25,270 nt of DNA from JAUWVG01 sp964633715 (GTDB taxonomy: Bacteria; Acidobacteriota; Aminicenantia; Aminicenantales; Aminicenantaceae), in contig CAZWHQ010000052.1 in NCBI GenBank assembly GCA_964633715.1, positions 1-25,270 of the forward strand, in the 5' to 3' direction. Positions 15,853-23,924 of the stretch are shown here, piece after piece; position 1 is the stretch's first letter, and each line of letters opens with the position of its first letter. Made by a program: the position numbers and the translations under genes. A model generated the notes under the pieces. The model saw only the letters and a list, made by a program, of their open reading frames with translations. It did no database searches and had not been told where the DNA came from.

Positions 15853-18387
15853 ATGAGAAAAATTACTCATTTATGGATGCTTATTATTTTCGCAACTTTT
15901 TGTTTGGGACTTTCCAGCTGTCGAACCGTGAAGTGGGGATTGGATGAGAGAATTTATAATGGTCCTTATTCCGGCCCCTATCTAAACCGCGTAGCTTTTC
16001 CCATTGGTGGCATTGGAGCAGGGATGTTCTGTTTGGAAGGGACAGGCGCTATGTCCCATGTATCTGTCCGGAATACGATTCAGTTCTTTAACGAGCCCTG
16101 CACTTTTGCCGCTATTACCATCAAGGAAGATAGAAATGTGGCCAGAGTTTTGGAGGGACCAGTACCTGGATGGAAAATTTTTGGATCAGCAGGAACGGGG
16201 AACGGAGCCGCGGGAAGCAGCTACGGCCTTCCGAGGTTCAAAAAGGCCACTTTTCTGCCGAGGTTTCCCTTTGGTATCGTTTCTCTTGAAGATCCCAAGA
16301 TTCCGTTGGAAGTGACATTGACCGGTTGGAGTCCCTTCATTCCGGGAGATGCCGACAATTCCAGTCTTCCGGTTGGAAGTCTGGAATATTCATTTAAAAA
16401 CAGTACCGCTTCTGCTGTCGAAGCGGTCTTTTCCTTTAACACGAAAAATTTTATGTCTACGACCAGGGAAGGTCATGGTGTTTTGCCTATAAAAAACGGT
16501 TTTGTCCTCTTTCAAAAAGGTACAGAAGAAAAGCCTGAAGATGAAGGAGCTCTGGCTGTTTTTGTCGATGACGACAGTGTAGTCGTTGATCACTGCTGGT
16601 TCAAGGGTGGTTGGTGGGATGCACTGACTCTGACTTGGAAGAACATCCAAGACGCCCGGCTTCTCGACAATCCTCCTGTTGAAGGATCCGTTCCAGGCGC
16701 GTCACTCTTTGTGCCCTTAAGAATTGAGCCTGGACAGGAAAAAACAGTCCGAGTTCAAATGGCATGGTATGTTCCCTTAACAAATCTCCGTTTCGGTCAG
16801 GATCCCGAAGAGACCCCTCCTCCTGAGGTGGAAACCTGCTGTTTGTCTCCTTACTATGTTCCCTGGTATGCCGGAAAGTTCAAGGATATCTATGAAATGG
16901 CCGACTACTGGCGGTTTAGATACGATTCGTTGCGTGAAAAAACCAGGCTGTTCACAGATGCCTTCTATGATACGACACTCCCTGCTGAGGTCGTCGAAGC
17001 CGTAGCCGCTAATCTGACTATCCTTAAATCTCCCACAGTCCTCAGGCAGACAGACGGTCGTCTCTGGTGTTTCGAAGGCTGTTCGGATGATAGGGGCTGC
17101 TGCCATGGATCCTGTACACATGTCTGGAATTATGCCCAGGCCATTCCCCATCTTTTTCCAGATCTGGAAAGAAGTCTCCGTTTGACCGAGTTTAATGAAA
17201 GCCAGGATGATCGCGGCCATCAGACTTTTCGTTCAGCCCTCCCTATCCGGCCCGTTGCCCACGATTTCCATGCAGCATCTGATGGTCAACTGGGAGGGAT
17301 TATGAAAGTTTACCGTGATTGGCGGATTTCCGGAGATACCGAGTGGCTGCGCAATCTCTGGCCTAAGGTCAAGTTGAGTCTGGATTACTGTATCGACACC
17401 TGGGATCCCCGGGGAAAGGGTGTTCTTGAAGAGCCCCATCACAATACATACGATATCGAATACTGGGGCCCGGACGGTCACTGTAGCAGCTTTTATCTCG
17501 GAGCGTTGAAAGCGGCCGTTGAGATCGGGAGGGCTCTGGAGGATGACATTCCTTTGTACAGCGAACTTTTGGCCAAAGGAATTGAATATCTCGAAAAAAA
17601 ACTTTTCAACGGTGAATATTTTTTTCAGGATATCCAGACAGAGGGGCTCAATGCCGTATTTAATCCCCTCGATTATTCAAACAACGGACCGGGTTACGCA
17701 GATATTGTTAAACTGCTCAATGAAGAGGGTCCCAAATACCAGTATGGGACCGGTTGTCTTTCCGACGGAGTTCTTGGATTCTGGATCGCTCAAGTCAGCG
17801 GACTTGGAGAAATTGTCGATGCAGAAAAAGTACAGAGCCATCTGGAAGCCGTTCATATGTATAACCTCAAACATGACCTAAGCGAACATGCCAACCCCCA
17901 GCGTCCGGCTTTTGCTGCCGGCACTGACGGTGGTTTGCTCCTCTGCACATGGCCCAAGGGCGGGAAGCTGTCCATCCCCTTTGTCTACAGCGATGAGGTC
18001 TGGACGGGTATTGAGTACCAGGTTGCGTCTCACTTGATGATGGAAGGAGAAGTCGAGAAGGGATTGGAGATCGTGCAAATCTGCCGGAACCGCTATGACG
18101 GAAGAGTCCGAAATCCCTTTAACGAATACGAATGCGGCCATTGGTATGCCCGTGCCCTGAGCAGCTACGGATTGATCCAAGGATTGACCGGTGTCCGATA
18201 TGATGCCGTTGAAAAGACGCTTTATATAGATTCCCAGGTCGGGGAAAATTTCAAATCCTTTCTGTCTACAACATCAGGATTTGGCTCAGCTGGTCTCAAA
18301 AACGGAAAGCCCTTTGTAGAAATGAAGGAAGGCACCCTTGATGTGGCCCATGTCTTTGTTTCCGGCCAAGAAATGAACCTGAATTAA
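15853..18387 (+). CDS. GH116/DUF608-like glycosidase lipoprotein
   Basis: Predicted lipoprotein of 844 aa; signal peptide and lipobox LSSC (Cys 23). The N-terminal domain (about 40-320) opens with the signature AFPIGGIGAGMFCLEGTG, typical of the DUF608/Glyco_hydr_116N domain of GBA2-type glucosylceramidases and bacterial beta-glucosidases/xylosidases. The C-terminal part (about 375-830) is an alpha/alpha-barrel: GSCTHVWNYAQAIPHLFPDL, RDWRISGDTEWL, EEPHHNTYDIEYWG, YECGHWYARALSSYGLIQGL. By alignment from memory to GBA2, Glu 408 (CFEG) and Asp 534 (NTYD) are the best nucleophile and acid/base candidates; this needs checking. Five cysteines crowd residues 406-421 (CFEGC, then CCHGSC), suggesting a disulfide or metal site in the exported protein. 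The substrate (a beta-glucoside, xyloside or glycolipid) cannot be told. Confidence 0.88.
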   Translation: MRKITHLWMLIIFATFCLGLSSCRTVKWGLDERIYNGPYSGPYLNRVAFPIGGIGAGMFCLEGTGAMSHVSVRNTIQFFNEPCTFAAITIKEDRNVARVLEGPVPGWKIFGSAGTGNGAAGSSYGLPRFKKATFLPRFPFGIVSLEDPKIPLEVTLTGWSPFIPGDADNSSLPVGSLEYSFKNSTASAVEAVFSFNTKNFMSTTREGHGVLPIKNGFVLFQKGTEEKPEDEGALAVFVDDDSVVVDHCWFKGGWWDALTLTWKNIQDARLLDNPPVEGSVPGASLFVPLRIEPGQEKTVRVQMAWYVPLTNLRFGQDPEETPPPEVETCCLSPYYVPWYAGKFKDIYEMADYWRFRYDSLREKTRLFTDAFYDTTLPAEVVEAVAANLTILKSPTVLRQTDGRLWCFEGCSDDRGCCHGSCTHVWNYAQAIPHLFPDLERSLRLTEFNESQDDRGHQTFRSALPIRPVAHDFHAASDGQLGGIMKVYRDWRISGDTEWLRNLWPKVKLSLDYCIDTWDPRGKGVLEEPHHNTYDIEYWGPDGHCSSFYLGALKAAVEIGRALEDDIPLYSELLAKGIEYLEKKLFNGEYFFQDIQTEGLNAVFNPLDYSNNGPGYADIVKLLNEEGPKYQYGTGCLSDGVLGFWIAQVSGLGEIVDAEKVQSHLEAVHMYNLKHDLSEHANPQRPAFAAGTDGGLLLCTWPKGGKLSIPFVYSDEVWTGIEYQVASHLMMEGEVEKGLEIVQICRNRYDGRVRNPFNEYECGHWYARALSSYGLIQGLTGVRYDAVEKTLYIDSQVGENFKSFLSTTSGFGSAGLKNGKPFVEMKEGTLDVAHVFVSGQEMNLN

Positions 18388-18391
18388 AAAG

Positions 18392-18422
18392 TGGGGACTG
18401 TCCCCAATTAACCAATTAGTCC
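18392..18422. repeat. REP-like palindrome between convergent genes
   Basis: TGGGGAC-T-GTCCCCA (18392-18406) is a perfect 7-bp stem around one base, followed by AATTAACCAATTAGTCC. It sits between the 3' ends of the GH116-like and M28 genes. Similar GGGGAC/GTCCCC palindromes are often seen as dispersed REP elements linked to Y1 (REP-associated) transposases; that link is from memory. No T-tract follows, so it is a poor intrinsic terminator. The 10-mer CCCCAATTAA within it recurs at the left edge of the window (7-16). Confidence 0.5.
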
Positions 18423-18425
18423 AAT

Positions 18426-20252
18426 TTACTTGTCTGCAAATGCGAAGACTGTCAGATAGCCCACTTGACTGATTTTAGCGATGAGTTCACCGGAAACCTT
18501 TTCCACACTGTCGCTTGGTTGGTGATAGTCTGAGGTCATGGCGGCCATGTAGTAAACGAACGGCTTATTCACCCTGGCAAAAGAAGAATGGTCGCTGCCA
18601 CTTGATCCGGCTCCCAGATCATACTCGCGGAGGGCTAGGTCCAAACCCACGTATTCATTCATTTCCTTTGTGATCTCATAAAGTCCCGAGTCTTTCGTTA
18701 TGCTGACCGTGGCGAATTGATCATGTCTGATCTTCTTGAGCAACTCCTCGGTTCCAGGGACTGTATACTGACGGATGGAGCGGGTGATTGTCTCGGAGTC
18801 AAAAGCCCGGCTGATCATGTCATAGTTGAGATAACCGATCGTTTTGTCCATAGGGAAGACGGGATTCTGGACATAATAACGGCTGCCGAGAAGACCCTTT
18901 TCCTCACCTGTCCACAAGCAGAAGACAAGGGTACGTTTGGGCTTAATGGGATTGACGGCCATAGCCTTAGCGATATTCATGACGCCTACCGATCCCGATC
19001 CGTTGTCATCGGCACCGTTGTAAATATAATCTTCCCAGTATCCTAAGTGATCAAAATGGGCTCCGACAACGAATACTTCGTCCTTAAGTTCTGGATCCGA
19101 TCCCTCGATGTAGCCGATGACATTAGCCACATGCACGAGTGATTTTTTGGACGAAGAGTTGATCGTTAACCGGGTTCCGGAAAGGACTGAGGAAGCCGGT
19201 TTGTTTGTAGTCTCGATCTTGGCTTTAAGGGCGTCGATGGTTTCTCCTGTATTCTCGAGCATGGCATTGGCTATCTCCCGGGTGATGTTGATAACCGGGG
19301 AACTGGCTCCGGATGTCCTGGGTGTTGCGCCGGGAATGGACAGGCTGATCCGGGGACGGTTGATGATAGCCCTCTCATCGCTGGGCTTGCGTACTGTCGA
19401 GAGGCTTCTGTAGATGTCGGCGTCGCTGCCCGTGTTTGCCACTTGGAGGATGGCTGCGGGGCCAAGCTTGGCCAGCTCGGTAGTCTTACTGAACCGTCCT
19501 CCTCCTCTGCGTCGCATGGCCATAGGGCTGCCGCCAGGCGGAAAATATTTATTTTTGAGTTCTTCGTTTTTCTGGAATGGCGACTCTGGATTGTCCTTGC
19601 CCGGAGCTTCGGAGAGGACCAGGACAATCTTGTCTTTAATGTTGATGTTCTTCAGTTCATCCCACCCGATTGATTTTTCCTGGATTCCGTATCCAATAAA
19701 AATGACAGAAGCGGATACTGTTCCGGCACTCGAACGCATACCCATAAAATCGACTCCGGATTCGAATGACTGGGTCTTGACCATATCACCCTTTTTAACT
19801 TCGAGAAGCAGGGAGGCCTGGACATCGGAGGTTTGACGAAGAGCGAATTCCTGAAGATAGCTCCTTTCGGGGGGAGCAGCTGGCGGGCCGCCTCGCATTC
19901 TGCGCATGAAATTTCCGGCAGCAGAGGGTTGGTCGCCACCCGGTTTGATGCCCCACATCTTAAAGAGAGAAATAACATAGTCAGCGGCCATAAGGAAACC
20001 GTCATCCCCTGTGTCCCGACCCTTCATCCAATCGGATGCGATATAGGACAACATGGCCACTGAATCCTTGGCTGAGATGGCTTCCAAACCAACCTTGACA
20101 TTGTCTGGCGCGGGTTTGGATTTTTCGACTAGACTCAAGGCCCTTTGGACCTCTTCTGCCGTCATTTGGTTCTGCTGCTGGCCAGGACCCTGGGACTGAA
20201 GGGCTACGACAAAAACAAAGAGAACTAAGATTACACCAAAATATTTTTTCAT
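18426..20252 (-). CDS. Exported M28-family zinc peptidase
   Basis: Secreted or periplasmic metallo-aminopeptidase, 608 aa, with a signal peptide (hydrophobic 5-18, cut near ALQSQ). The M28 zinc site is complete: His 399 in GAHFDHLG, Asp 415 in NGADDNGSG, catalytic Glu 450 and ligand Glu 451 in WTGEEKGLLGS, Asp 478 in NYDMIS, His 555 in SGSDHSSF. Residues about 170-320 fit a protease-associated (PA) domain inserted before the catalytic domain, as is common in this family. Two Gly/Arg/Pro-rich patches (about 113-130 and 241-255) look like flexible insertions. ATG 20252 follows AGGAGGAAGGA, a very strong ribosome site. It likely releases N-terminal amino acids from peptides. It is divergent from the S9 peptidase gene across 629 bp, and the two may form a peptide-use set. 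Confidence 0.93.
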   Translation of the reverse strand: MKKYFGVILVLFVFVVALQSQGPGQQQNQMTAEEVQRALSLVEKSKPAPDNVKVGLEAISAKDSVAMLSYIASDWMKGRDTGDDGFLMAADYVISLFKMWGIKPGGDQPSAAGNFMRRMRGGPPAAPPERSYLQEFALRQTSDVQASLLLEVKKGDMVKTQSFESGVDFMGMRSSAGTVSASVIFIGYGIQEKSIGWDELKNINIKDKIVLVLSEAPGKDNPESPFQKNEELKNKYFPPGGSPMAMRRRGGGRFSKTTELAKLGPAAILQVANTGSDADIYRSLSTVRKPSDERAIINRPRISLSIPGATPRTSGASSPVINITREIANAMLENTGETIDALKAKIETTNKPASSVLSGTRLTINSSSKKSLVHVANVIGYIEGSDPELKDEVFVVGAHFDHLGYWEDYIYNGADDNGSGSVGVMNIAKAMAVNPIKPKRTLVFCLWTGEEKGLLGSRYYVQNPVFPMDKTIGYLNYDMISRAFDSETITRSIRQYTVPGTEELLKKIRHDQFATVSITKDSGLYEITKEMNEYVGLDLALREYDLGAGSSGSDHSSFARVNKPFVYYMAAMTSDYHQPSDSVEKVSGELIAKISQVGYLTVFAFADK

Positions 20253-20540
20253 TCCTTCCTCCTAGAAAGATTTAAACCTATTTTTATTTAGACGAATTAT
20301 TGAAATATTTTCTTCCCATAAATCCGGACTTTATAAATTTCGATTCAAACTGCCCGGAAGGAGTTTCTGTTGGCACCAAGGTCATCACCTCTATACTGGT
20401 AGGTATTATATAAAAAACTCCAAGGAAGTAAAGATATATGAAGAAATGTTGGTTCTCTTAGAATTGGGAAGTTATATTAAAGAGTGTATTTTATGATCAA
20501 CGTTTCAGTATGAAATTAAAAGTTCTATCCGATTTGTTGC

Positions 20541-20663
20541 TCAAATGAATGTGGCAAATATTAGTAAAGTCAAGAAAGCTAAGGTCACGACAACAAAGGC
20601 TTCAACGATAGTGTTCAGCGTTTTTTCCTTTCTCGTTTCTCTGTCCACTCTCATATTTGTCAT
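20541..20663 (-). CDS. Possible 40-aa single-pass membrane peptide
   Basis: ATG 20663 has AGAGGTG just upstream (GAGG four bases from the ATG, slightly close). The product starts with a charged segment (MTNMRVDRETRKEKTLN) and ends in one hydrophobic helix (about 20-40, VEAFVVVTLAFLTLLIF). The frame stays open to a GTG at 20771, but that longer form has no ribosome site. The opposite strand also encodes a hydrophobic stretch over the same bases, which lowers confidence. No family recognised; if real, it is a small membrane regulator or orphan peptide. Confidence 0.35.
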   Translation of the reverse strand: MTNMRVDRETRKEKTLNTIVEAFVVVTLAFLTLLIFATFI

Positions 20664-20740
20664 TGCACCTCTCTCTTTTAATATAAGCGGATTTTCTGAT
20701 TCGTATATAACCTCTCTGGGTGGATGTTGGAGTGATTTTT

Positions 20741-20760
20741 CCTCCTCTTCAGCGAGGAGG
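20741..20760. repeat. Hairpin built of Shine-Dalgarno/anti-Shine-Dalgarno sequence
   Basis: CCTCCTC (20741-20747), loop TTCAGC, GAGGAGG (20754-20760): a perfect 7-bp stem. Read on the minus strand it would lie about 80 nt before the small membrane peptide start. No T-run follows in either direction that would make a standard terminator. Confidence 0.45.
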
Positions 20761-20789
20761 TCTCTTATCACTGGTTAGGCCCTGATTGT

Positions 20790-20818
20790 TTGACATCTCT
20801 GGATTGAATTTATATTCT
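20790..20818 (+). promoter_or_regulatory. Sigma70-like promoter for the S9 peptidase gene
   Basis: TTGACA (20790-20795), 17-bp spacer, TATTCT (20813-20818). The -35 is perfect, the -10 matches 4 of 6. The leader to ATG 20882 is about 57 nt and ends in AAAAAAGGAGAG, a clear ribosome site. Confidence 0.55.
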
Positions 20819-20881
20819 AGTTCCGATTTTGCAATGAGGGACGAAGACTGTTAAAGCCTCTATTTAAAAAAGGAGAGAACT

Positions 20882-23164
20882 ATGCTTCAAATCAAAAAAA
20901 CTGGCAATTTTATTACAGTTGCCTCTATTCTTGTGTTTGTTTTATTGACAATCAATCTTTATGCGGCGGAAAAAACGGCCTTTTCTGTCGGCGATTCTCT
21001 GCGTGTCAAATCTTTCAGTGCTTCGAGTTTTACAGATGATGGGCGCTATATCGCCGGATCTTTCAGTATCCGACTGGACCGTCTTGGGACCGACCACAAA
21101 CGCTATGGGGACCCGACTTATCTGTCGCCGCGTGCAGCTGAGGTCGTCATCTTGGATACAGAGACCAAGGAGATTATTCCTCTCTTTGACTCGAAAAAAT
21201 GGGTTCAAAGGATGACATGGTCTCCAGATGGAAAAACACTGGCCTATTTTCTCCTAAAAGGAAATCGGTTTTTTCTCCAGACTTATGACCGTGTTAAAAA
21301 AAGCTTTAAAGATATCGATCTAAAAACGGAGCTTGCGGTCGCCAGTAACTCTTTTCTAATATGGACAAATGATGGAAGTCGTATCCTTTTGGCTCTCAGG
21401 GCCAAGAATTGGGAGGAAAAAAGCCTTGCGATGTATAAGGAAGCAACGGTAGGTCCCATCACTGTTTATGACTCCAGCGAACCTTTTCTTAAATGGGACG
21501 CCATACGCAATCAATCGAGTTTTATTGTGCCGGCAGTAGTCGATGTGGAATCAGGAGACGTAATAGATCTGATGCCGGAGGATCAATACAGAAACATCAG
21601 GGTGGCCGGAGATGATTCCTTTATCACTTATTCTGTGACGACTCCCAAGAAAACCTTATATGGAAGGAAAAGAGAGGGAGAAAAATCAGCGCTCTCCCGG
21701 ATTGATCTTAAAGTTGGATCTGAACCTCAGGTGCTGGTGAAATGGGAAGAAAAGCGCCTCGGTTTTTCCTGGAATGAAGAAAATACGATGTTTGCGTGGG
21801 CAGATGAGGGAGATGTTTATTTTCAAACAGTTGAGGAAAAAGAACCAAAAAACCTGACTAAGGATAAGGTTAGACCGGAAGAAAAAAAAGAGAAAGAAGA
21901 AGGGGAAGAGAACAAAGAAAAAAAGGTCCGCTTTTCTTTAAATCGTTTCAGCCCGGACGGGACAAAACTTCTGGCTCAGACGGATAAAGGATACTGGCTT
22001 ATCGACCACCAGACCGGTGAGCTGGAGATGGTCTACGAATTTCCGGAGAAAAAAGAAGGTGCTGAGGAAACAAGTACAGGGCGAGGAAGCGTTCAGGCGT
22101 GGAGCCCGGATGGACGGTATCTCTATATCTCCTACTCAGCCAAGGATAAATGGGAGCGGGGTTTTACACGTTATGATCTTAAAGACAGAAAGATGGAGGA
22201 CCTTGTCAAGGACAGCAATCTTTACAGAGGGCTCCGGATGACAAAAGATGGACATAAGTTTTTTTACAGCGTTTCAAACGGTGACCTCCCTAACGAGTTT
22301 GCAATGGCGGACAAAGATTTTAACAAGAGTGTTTTGCTGACAGATCTCAATCCTTGGGTAAAAGAGCGGAAACTCACCAGAAGCGAACTCATCAAATATC
22401 TGGATGTGGATGGAAATGAACTCTACGGTATTCTGTATTATCCTGTCGACTATGAACCGGGAAAAAAATACCCTCTTGTCTGTGAGATCTATGAAAGGTT
22501 TTTTGACAATGGCTTCAACACCAATATGAATATTATCACTAACCAGGGCTGGTTCGGTCTTAGGCCTTCGGTTAACCTGGAGATTGGATATCCCGGGGAA
22601 GCTTGGATTAAAGGAGTGACTTCAGTTATCAACAAGTTGATTGAAAAAGAGATGGTGGATCCCAAAAAGCTTGGAGTTCACGGCACAAGTTATGGAGGGT
22701 ATGCCACATCTCTGCTCATCACGCAAACAACTCGATTTGCTGCGGCTGTTAATATCTCGGGGAAAGTCAATATCATAAGCTTTCTGGGTGATAGCCCGAG
22801 AATTGGAGCGCGTAACTATACTGCGGCCGAAATTTCTCAAGACCGGATCGGAGCCTCTCTCTGGGAACAACCTTTTAAGTACATCAACCATTCAGCGGTT
22901 ATGTTTGCAGACCGGGTTAAGACACCTCATCTTTTGATTTCGGGAGGAGGAGACTGGAATGTTCCGGCCGTCAACACACGAGAGATGTACTATGCCCTGC
23001 GTCGTCTTGGGAAAGAATGTGTCTGGGTGAATTATGTAAATGACGGCCATGGACTTGGCTCGGCAGAAAGTGAAGATATCTACGAAGATAAATGGAACCG
23101 TGTGATCAACTGGTACAAAAACTATTTTGACAAAGCCGACAAAGACAAAAACAAAGAAAAATAA
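20882..23164 (+). CDS. Exported S9-family prolyl oligopeptidase-like serine peptidase
   Basis: 760 aa, signal peptide at residues 1-28 (hydrophobic 12-27, cut near LYAAE). The N-terminal part (about 35-500) is a WD/TolB-like beta-propeller with repeats such as MTWSPDGKTLAYF, NRFSPDGTKLLAQ and QAWSPDGRYLYIS. The C-terminal alpha/beta hydrolase domain carries the triad: Ser 603 in GVHGTSYGGYATS, Asp 691 in SGGGDWNVP, His 723 in NDGHGLGSAES. This fits the dipeptidyl-peptidase IV/acylaminoacyl-peptidase branch of S9, which clips short peptides. A Lys/Glu-rich insertion (about 318-350) interrupts the propeller. The last 15 residues are Lys/Asp-rich, perhaps a charged tail. It is divergent from the M28 gene. 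Substrate specificity is not visible. Confidence 0.92.
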   Translation: MLQIKKTGNFITVASILVFVLLTINLYAAEKTAFSVGDSLRVKSFSASSFTDDGRYIAGSFSIRLDRLGTDHKRYGDPTYLSPRAAEVVILDTETKEIIPLFDSKKWVQRMTWSPDGKTLAYFLLKGNRFFLQTYDRVKKSFKDIDLKTELAVASNSFLIWTNDGSRILLALRAKNWEEKSLAMYKEATVGPITVYDSSEPFLKWDAIRNQSSFIVPAVVDVESGDVIDLMPEDQYRNIRVAGDDSFITYSVTTPKKTLYGRKREGEKSALSRIDLKVGSEPQVLVKWEEKRLGFSWNEENTMFAWADEGDVYFQTVEEKEPKNLTKDKVRPEEKKEKEEGEENKEKKVRFSLNRFSPDGTKLLAQTDKGYWLIDHQTGELEMVYEFPEKKEGAEETSTGRGSVQAWSPDGRYLYISYSAKDKWERGFTRYDLKDRKMEDLVKDSNLYRGLRMTKDGHKFFYSVSNGDLPNEFAMADKDFNKSVLLTDLNPWVKERKLTRSELIKYLDVDGNELYGILYYPVDYEPGKKYPLVCEIYERFFDNGFNTNMNIITNQGWFGLRPSVNLEIGYPGEAWIKGVTSVINKLIEKEMVDPKKLGVHGTSYGGYATSLLITQTTRFAAAVNISGKVNIISFLGDSPRIGARNYTAAEISQDRIGASLWEQPFKYINHSAVMFADRVKTPHLLISGGGDWNVPAVNTREMYYALRRLGKECVWVNYVNDGHGLGSAESEDIYEDKWNRVINWYKNYFDKADKDKNKEK

Positions 23165-23172
23165 CATTTAAA

Positions 23173-23256
23173 ATGATTGGGGCCTGGCTTCGAAAATGTT
23201 GATAACTTGAAACATTCCAAAAGTTATCAACATTTTCGAAGCCAGGCCCCAATCAT
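23173..23256. repeat. Perfect 36-bp inverted repeat with 12-nt loop
   Basis: Arms 23173-23208 and 23221-23256 are exact reverse complements, starting ATGATTGGGGCCTGGCTTCG and ending at ATAACTT, around the loop GAAACATTCCAA. It begins 8 bp after the S9 peptidase stop. A perfect stem this long and G/C-rich at the base is far outside chance and is not a normal intrinsic terminator (no T-tract). The GGGGCCTGGC/GCCAGGCCCC ends recall REP/MITE-type elements mobilised in trans; no transposase is in the window. Confidence 0.9.
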
Positions 23257-23302
23257 ATGGACTAACGCATGTCATTAATAATCGACAAAAAGTAATTAAA
23301 AC

Positions 23303-23331
23303 TTGACAAATAGTATACAAAACAATACATT
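23303..23331 (+). promoter_or_regulatory. Promoter with candidate operator for the XRE regulator operon
   Basis: TTGACA (23303-23308), 17-bp spacer, TACATT (23326-23331). Within the spacer, GTATACAAAACAATAC (23313-23328) has inverted ends GTAT/ATAC and a GTATAC palindrome, a plausible site for the XRE protein to block its own promoter. The operator is inference. Confidence 0.55.
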
Positions 23332-23352
23332 ATGTAGAGGAGACGGAAAAAC

Positions 23353-23580
23353 ATGTATTCCAACGTGAAACTTCAAAATAATTTAAAAAGTTTCAGATTT
23401 CTCAAAGATCAAATCACTCAGCAAGACCTGGCCAGGAATCTGAATGTTTCCAGACAGACGATCATTGCCATAGAAAAAGGTAAGTTTAATCCTTCAGTCA
23501 TTCTGGCGCTTAGCATGGCTGAGTATTTTGAGTGCCAGGTGGAAGATCTTTTCATTTTAAAAAGGGAGACAGACTCATGA
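23353..23580 (+). CDS. XRE-family transcription regulator, 75 aa
   Basis: Single-domain Cro/CI-type helix-turn-helix protein. The helix-turn-helix is TQQDLARNLNVSRQTIIAIE (residues about 23-42), followed by KGKFNPSVILALSMAEYFEC and the usual short tail VEDLFIL. Its size and sequence match the small YozG-like regulators that sit before a membrane-protein gene. GAGGAGA lies about 10 bases before the ATG. It shares ATGA (4-bp overlap) with the next gene, so the two are a translationally coupled operon. It probably represses its own operon. Confidence 0.92.
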   Translation: MYSNVKLQNNLKSFRFLKDQITQQDLARNLNVSRQTIIAIEKGKFNPSVILALSMAEYFECQVEDLFILKRETDS

Positions 23581-23924
23581 AAGCTCGATTTGTTTTTGAA
23601 AGTTTAGTTGGCCTTATTGGCCTGATCGCTGTTTTACTGCTCGGGGAAGTGGGAGGAGTTTTTCTTGTGCTGTTTGTTCTCTTCCCGGTCATCGTTCGCT
23701 TGAACAAGCCTCACAAACCTGATGAACGTGAACTCTTGCTCTTCTATCAGACCAGCAACTTTACTTTGATTCTGATATTTATAGCGCTGGTGCTGATTTA
23801 TGTAGCCTCTGGAGTAATAATAAATGGACATCAAATCGGGGACAACTGGTATCTTCTCAGTATCTCCTCTATTCTTTTTGTCCACGGGCTGATTGGATTG
23901 GTCGTATTCAGGAGAATGAGCTAA
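23577..23924 (+). CDS. Four-helix membrane protein paired with XRE regulator (DUF2178-like)
   Basis: 115 aa; start at ATG 23577 chosen for the ATGA overlap and the AAGGGAGAC ribosome site, in preference to an upstream in-frame ATG at 23532. Four hydrophobic segments: about 8-22, 25-37, 60-80 and 92-110, with the polar linker RLNKPHKPDERELLLFYQTS. The DERE motif between helices 2 and 3 recalls DUF2178-type proteins that occur beside small XRE regulators, a match from memory. Function unknown; perhaps a signal or stress sensor linked to the regulator. The 3' end overlaps the convergent methyltransferase-like gene by 4 bp. Confidence 0.8.
   Translation: MKARFVFESLVGLIGLIAVLLLGEVGGVFLVLFVLFPVIVRLNKPHKPDERELLLFYQTSNFTLILIFIALVLIYVASGVIINGHQIGDNWYLLSISSILFVHGLIGLVVFRRMS

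Larger units (their letters stand above)
20253..20881. other. Divergent intergenic region, 629 bp
   Basis: Spacer between the M28 and S9 peptidase genes. It contains a possible 40-codon gene on the minus strand (20541-20663), a 7-bp stem hairpin (20741-20760) and the S9 promoter (20790-20818). In 20253-20540 I find only AT-rich sequence carrying the leader of the M28 gene; no confident promoter pair for that gene is visible. Confidence 0.55.

Noticed and set aside
20545..20778. 77-codon plus-strand open frame opposite the small membrane peptide
   Set aside because: It has no ribosome site before its ATG and a Ser/Thr-rich sequence typical of a complement-strand shadow.
23173..23256. Long inverted repeat as an intrinsic terminator of the S9 gene
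   Set aside because: The stem is far too long and no T-tract follows the second arm (ATATGGACTAACG follows).
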